From positions 186,001 to 250,000 of the forward strand of contig NZ_NFIV01000002.1 in the NCBI RefSeq assembly GCF_002159555.1: a DNA stretch of 64,000 nt, written 5' to 3'. Position 1 is the first letter of the stretch; each line of letters begins with the position of its first letter. A model generated the notes under the pieces. That model was not told the DNA's origin and did no database searches. It saw nothing but the letters and a program-made list of their open reading frames with translations. The position numbers and the translations under genes were made by a program. This DNA is from Muribaculum sp. An289. Its GTDB lineage: Bacteria > Bacteroidota > Bacteroidia > Bacteroidales > UBA932. Shown piece after piece: positions 60,871-64,000 of the stretch.

Positions 60871-60998
60871 GGGGGAAGTGAACCATTTTCCCGCTTTTTT
60901 GGTGCACTTTCCTGCCGAAAATGTTGATTTTACCGCCATTTCGCCGTTTTTCCCGGGGAAAGTGAACCAGTTTGCCGCGAATCAGGTGCACTTTCCCC
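60871..60998. repeat. Two REP-like palindromes, opposite orientation to the 9.5-10.2 kb cluster
   Basis: Copies lie at 60871-60912 (diverged) and 60955-60998 (44 bp, arms GGGGAAAGTG and CACTTTCCCC, core GCCGCGAATCAGG). The reverse complement of the second matches the copy at 9508-9552 closely. The stretch 60785-61390 has no gene that I can support. Confidence 0.85.
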
Positions 60999-61157
60999 TT
61001 TATTAAATACCGATAGTCAACACATCCATAAAGTTGGCTACACTTCACGGTTCCATTTCGTGATAGAAAAGCGACATCCCGGGAGAAAAAAGACAAAGGC
61101 CATGATGAAGGAAGGAAAACCGGATTTTATCGACATATTTTCCACTCCATGTCCATC

Positions 61158-61287
61158 TTGTTAAGTTTGATACTGTTGATAATCAGTTAGTTATGAAAAT
61201 AAGGGCTGGCTTTGGGTATCTCAGAAAGTACCCAAGCGCAGGATGGTTTTTGATAAATTATTAATTATCAATAACTTGTAAAAATAC
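61158..61287. repeat. Hairpin-plus-direct-repeat element, copy C
   Basis: The stem TTGGGTA/TACCCAA (61212-61218, 61229-61235) holds the loop TCTCAGAAAG, as in copy A. On each side lies an AT-rich repeat (CTGTTGATAATCAGTTAG; TTATTAATTATCAATAACTT). Confidence 0.75.
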
Positions 61288-61390
61288 AGGGTGGCTGTCA
61301 GGTTCGTCCCGTCCTGAAAAAAGTTTACCTGTCCTGGAAAATTGTAATTGCCTCATGGCTTTCTGTTGTTGACGGCTTCCCCTTTTCAGC

Positions 61391-62860
61391 CTACTTCCCT
61401 GCCGCCAGTCCTGCTGCCAGTCCTGCTGCCAGTCCGGCAGCATGCCCTGTAGACCAGGCAATCTGGAGGTTGTATCCCCCGGTGTCCCCGTCGATGTCGA
61501 GGATTTCACCGGCAAAGTACAGACCAGGGACGAGTTTTGATTCCATTGTTTTTGGATTGACTTCATCGTCAGAAATGCCGCCGGCAGTGATGACCGCCCG
61601 CTCGTAGCCGGTGTATCCTTCGATTGCAAAGTCCCATTTTTTTAATGAAGCGGCAAGTCCGTAACGTTTGATATTGGCCTTGTTCGTTGCCGCAAGGGCT
61701 TTTGCGATAGAAGTCGGGATTAAGGAAGACAGGATTGATACCGGAATGGAAGATTCCGTGTGTGACTTGCTGCCATCGAGCATGCCGGCATTACCGAGCT
61801 TCTTTTCGAGTTGGTTTTCATCCAATGCCGGTTTCAAGTCGATGCGTACGGTTACGGAAGCTCCGTTTGCCAATGCTTTCACGGCCTTTCTGCTGACCCT
61901 GAAACCAAGTGCTCCTTCGATTCCTCCATCGGTAAAATCGAGTTCGCCGAATTCTTCCTGTACGAGGCTGCCGTTGATGAAAAGGTACAGGGACACGTTT
62001 TTGAGATGGATTCCTTCGAGAAGTTTCCGTGATGTCGCGTATCCTGCCGGCCGTAAGGCTGTCAGGGAAGGAAAACAGGGCACAATCTTGTGGCCGAGTG
62101 CTGTTGCCATGGGATAGCCGTCTCCTTCTGAGCCGGTGCCCGGGTAGGAGAGGCCGCCGGTAGCCAATATGACGGCTTTCGCTGTAATCATGCTGCGTTC
62201 CGGAATGCCATTGCCACCCTGAATACCATTGCCACCCTGAATTCCACAGTTGCTGCCACCCGGAATGCCACAGTTGTTGCCGCGTTTCGGAATGTCCGAA
62301 CGGCGGCCGGCCATCGTGTAGAATATGTGGAAAAATCCTTCGGGAGTTTTTTCTATCTTTTCAACTTTCAGCCCGCACCGTATTTCGACTCCGGAACGTT
62401 TCAGGCTGCCGGCGAGGGTGTCCACGACATCCATCGCCTTCATCGATGCGGGGAAGACCCGCCTTCCTCTCTCTGTCACGCAATCAAGCCCCATCGCATT
62501 GAAAGCCGCTATTGTGTCCGATGGCGTGAAAGCCCGGAAGGCATGTTTCAGAAGATTTGGCTTGGGATGTATGTGTAGTGAAAATTCGTCCCAGTCACAG
62601 GCGTTCGTCAGATTGCACCGGCCCTTGCCGGTAACCAGGATTTTCCTCCCCGGACGGGGCATTTTTTCGAGAATCACGACGGACAGGTCTTTACCGGCTT
62701 TTTTTGCCGTAAGGGCAGCCATCATGCCGGAAGCCCCGCCGCCTATGACGACTATGTCCGCCACTTCCTCCGTGCCGTAGCTGCCAAGTCGTGCAGTCCC
62801 AGCCCTGCCAGCCTCCTGTGCAGTCCCGGCCCTGCCGGTGGTATTGTCGTTTTCTTTCAT
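61391..62860 (-). CDS. BaiN/HI0933-family flavoprotein
   Basis: This 489-residue FAD protein of the YhiN/HI0933/BaiN family is a putative oxidoreductase of unknown substrate; one family member has been linked to bile-acid metabolism. It has the FAD-binding VVIGGGASGMMAAL (about 37-50), the family signature KILVTGKGRCNLTN, ILATGGLSYPGTGSEGDGY, and the C-terminal LYFAGEILDIDGDTGGYNLQ. Three short repetitive inserts are present: AGTAQEAGRAGTAR near the N-terminus, GIQGGNGIQGGNGIP in the middle and AAGLAAGLAAGLAAGK at the end, all apparently from tandem DNA repeats. Confidence 0.9.
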   Translation of the reverse strand: MKENDNTTGRAGTAQEAGRAGTARLGSYGTEEVADIVVIGGGASGMMAALTAKKAGKDLSVVILEKMPRPGRKILVTGKGRCNLTNACDWDEFSLHIHPKPNLLKHAFRAFTPSDTIAAFNAMGLDCVTERGRRVFPASMKAMDVVDTLAGSLKRSGVEIRCGLKVEKIEKTPEGFFHIFYTMAGRRSDIPKRGNNCGIPGGSNCGIQGGNGIQGGNGIPERSMITAKAVILATGGLSYPGTGSEGDGYPMATALGHKIVPCFPSLTALRPAGYATSRKLLEGIHLKNVSLYLFINGSLVQEEFGELDFTDGGIEGALGFRVSRKAVKALANGASVTVRIDLKPALDENQLEKKLGNAGMLDGSKSHTESSIPVSILSSLIPTSIAKALAATNKANIKRYGLAASLKKWDFAIEGYTGYERAVITAGGISDDEVNPKTMESKLVPGLYFAGEILDIDGDTGGYNLQIAWSTGHAAGLAAGLAAGLAAGK

Positions 62861-62929
62861 GGATTATTTTTCTAAACCTTAGCCGGGCTGGTAAACCGGG
62901 ACAGGCCCGGTAAACCTGAACAGCCCTGG

Positions 62930-63505
62930 CTACAGGACGGAAATCGAGAAAATGTTTTCTCCGTTCAACATTCCGCAAAGCTTTTCCCCTGCATGTATGG
63001 GCAGCCTTTCGCCGAGTTCCACGGCAACGATGTCTCCTGTGCGCAGGGATGTGCGGACGGATATCCTGTGCAGTATTTCCGGTATTTCGGCAAACGCCGG
63101 ATGGCATGCGAATGTCCCGTTTCCGTTCACTGAACGCTCGTTTACCGAAAGCGAAAAACTGTTCTCGCTGTTTTCCAGTACGTCTTTGTCAATCAGGGGG
63201 AAGGGCAGCAATGAGGTCTTGTCTAAGGAGGAAGCCATGGACAGGCCTGCCGCCGCTCCGCTTCCGATGATGCTTTCCCCGTAGAGCAGCACCCCGAAGC
63301 CTCCCGAGTCATAGTACCTTCCGGCAAACTTTTCGCCGATGGCCTTGCCCGCCCGGCAAAGCCTGACGAAGAGCACCGGCGAATACGTCAGTTCCGAAAC
63401 ACCGTCGGGAATGTAGTAATCGAAACTTTCCTTCTCCAGTGTCGTGTCGGGCCTGAAACAATAGTCCGTGCCGTTGCTGCCGAAAAGTGAAACGATTATA
63501 TTCAT
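62930..63505 (-). CDS. Fumarylacetoacetate hydrolase-fold protein with lost metal site
   Basis: This 191-residue protein aligns by eye with the short FAH-family proteins of Bacteroidota (YYIPDGVSELTYSPVLFVRL, AIGEKFAGRYYDSGGFGVLL and RTGDIVAVELGERLPIHAGE). In active members the second of these segments carries an E-x-E metal pair and the third an Asp; here those positions read S-x-V and L, so it is probably not a hydrolase. Its start overlaps the stop of the exonuclease gene by four bases (ATGA), suggesting co-translation. Function unknown. Confidence 0.6.
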   Translation of the reverse strand: MNIIVSLFGSNGTDYCFRPDTTLEKESFDYYIPDGVSELTYSPVLFVRLCRAGKAIGEKFAGRYYDSGGFGVLLYGESIIGSGAAAGLSMASSLDKTSLLPFPLIDKDVLENSENSFSLSVNERSVNGNGTFACHPAFAEIPEILHRISVRTSLRTGDIVAVELGERLPIHAGEKLCGMLNGENIFSISVL

Positions 63506-64000
63506 CTGTCATTCCTCAGGGAGAGGTATATGTCCGTGAGCACCTTTTTGGTGTCGAGGGCAAAATCCCCGTCCATCATCCAACTGTAATAGCTCGGTTC
63601 TGTTTTCAGTACTTCCGTCACGAGCTTCCCCTTGTGTTTTCCGAAATTGAATACGGGCCTGTCGGAATCGTCATAGACGATGCGGCCGGCATAATCGGCA
63701 AACCGGGACCTTCTGGAGAAATCGGCAAGGTAGCCCACGTCGTTCTTCAGGTCCGGATACCTGTCCAGCTGCGCTTCGAGGACTTCCAGCGTGGCAATGG
63801 TGTCCGCTTCGGCCGAATGCGCGTTTTCGAGATCCTTGTCGCAGTAGAATTTGTATGCGGCGACAAGGGTACGCTGTTCCATTTTGTGGAAAATGTTCTG
63901 GACATCTATCATCTTGCGCTTCCGGAAATCGAAGTCCACTCCGGCCCGCAGGAACTCCTCCGCCAGTATCGGAAGGTCGAATTTGAATGAGTTGTAGCCG
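63502..64000 (-). CDS. DnaQ-like 3'-5' exonuclease, 5' part beyond the window
   Basis: The C-terminal 165 residues of a DEDDh exonuclease are visible. GYNSFKFDLPILAEEF gives the Exo II motif, and AHSAEADTIATLEVL gives the Exo III His/Asp motif. A small C-terminal domain follows (PVFNFGKHKGKLVTEV, then YYSWMMDGDF), seen in Bacteroidota relatives of the polymerase III epsilon subunit. The start codon lies to the right of the window. It is translationally coupled to the FAH-fold gene. Confidence 0.88.
   Translation of the reverse strand, partial: GYNSFKFDLPILAEEFLRAGVDFDFRKRKMIDVQNIFHKMEQRTLVAAYKFYCDKDLENAHSAEADTIATLEVLEAQLDRYPDLKNDVGYLADFSRRSRFADYAGRIVYDDSDRPVFNFGKHKGKLVTEVLKTEPSYYSWMMDGDFALDTKKVLTDIYLSLRNDR

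Noticed and set aside
60871-60875. Run of seven G as a further phase-variation tract
   Set aside because: It is shorter, lies in a REP-like palindrome outside any gene and shows no link to a frame or promoter.

Overview
The window looks like a chromosomal segment from a Bacteroidales (Bacteroidota) bacterium. Evidence: many promoters of the Bacteroidota type (TTTG, about 19-20 bp spacer, TAnnTTTG) before glmM, rpmE2, ffs, the Glu tRNA and an alcohol dehydrogenase gene; an UpxY-like antiterminator heading a polysaccharide locus; tandem secreted lipoproteins with BIG2 and FISUMP domains; a type B L31; and genes typical of the phylum. The genus cannot be fixed from the sequence alone.

Layout. 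1-3.6 kb: two tandem paralogous lipoprotein genes on the minus strand, separated from a phenylacetate-CoA ligase-like gene by a promoter segment bounded by a perfect 13-bp inverted repeat (a candidate invertible promoter), then tdk. 3.6-9.5 kb: a Bacteroidota-specific hypothetical gene, rsmI, a ClpB that lacks the N-terminal domain, and an SF1 helicase with a repeat-built C-terminal tail. 9.5-10.4 kb: a gene-free cluster of ~44-bp REP-like palindromes, a minisatellite and tRNA-Glu(CUC). 10.6-22.2 kb: housekeeping and metabolism, with a copper ATPase carrying heavy-metal domains at both ends, DUF486, glmM, a NamZ-like protein, rpmE2, a DPE2-type 4-alpha-glucanotransferase and a GH29 fucosidase.

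22.2-46.3 kb is a complete Wzx/Wzy-type capsule or exopolysaccharide locus, all on the plus strand. It runs UpxY-like antiterminator, WecA-like initiator, Wza-like lipoprotein, Wzc-like tyrosine kinase, PHP phosphatase, UDP-ManNAc dehydrogenase, UDP-Glc dehydrogenase, UDP-GlcA epimerase, two O-acetyltransferase genes, Wzx, an ATP-grasp gene, Wzy, three GT4 transferases, a CapK-like gene, an IS remnant, a third acetyltransferase, an XRE regulator, a six-hairpin-like protein, WecG-like and WecB. WecA, WecB, WecC and WecG together predict an enterobacterial-common-antigen-like start (ManNAcA on GlcNAc-PP-undecaprenol). Both O-acetyltransferase genes are interrupted by G10 tracts at which removal of one G restores a full-length reading frame, and a C10 tract lies upstream of the antiterminator. 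I consider this coordinated simple-sequence phase variation the most exciting signal in the window. The middle (about 31.7-43.2 kb) is clearly more AT-rich than the flanks, as expected for an exchangeable cassette.

46.3-64 kb: tpx, an alcohol dehydrogenase behind two near-identical promoter cassettes, xth, two BIG2 lipoproteins (the first behind a possible pseudoknot leader), a 5'-truncated IS3-family copy, an AAA ATPase, mnmA, a four-copy tandem array of small secreted proteins with conserved N-termini and divergent C-termini, a two-gene membrane regulator module, cdd, the SRP RNA gene, more REP-like palindromes, a BaiN/HI0933-type flavoprotein, a degenerate FAH-fold protein and a partial DnaQ-like exonuclease.
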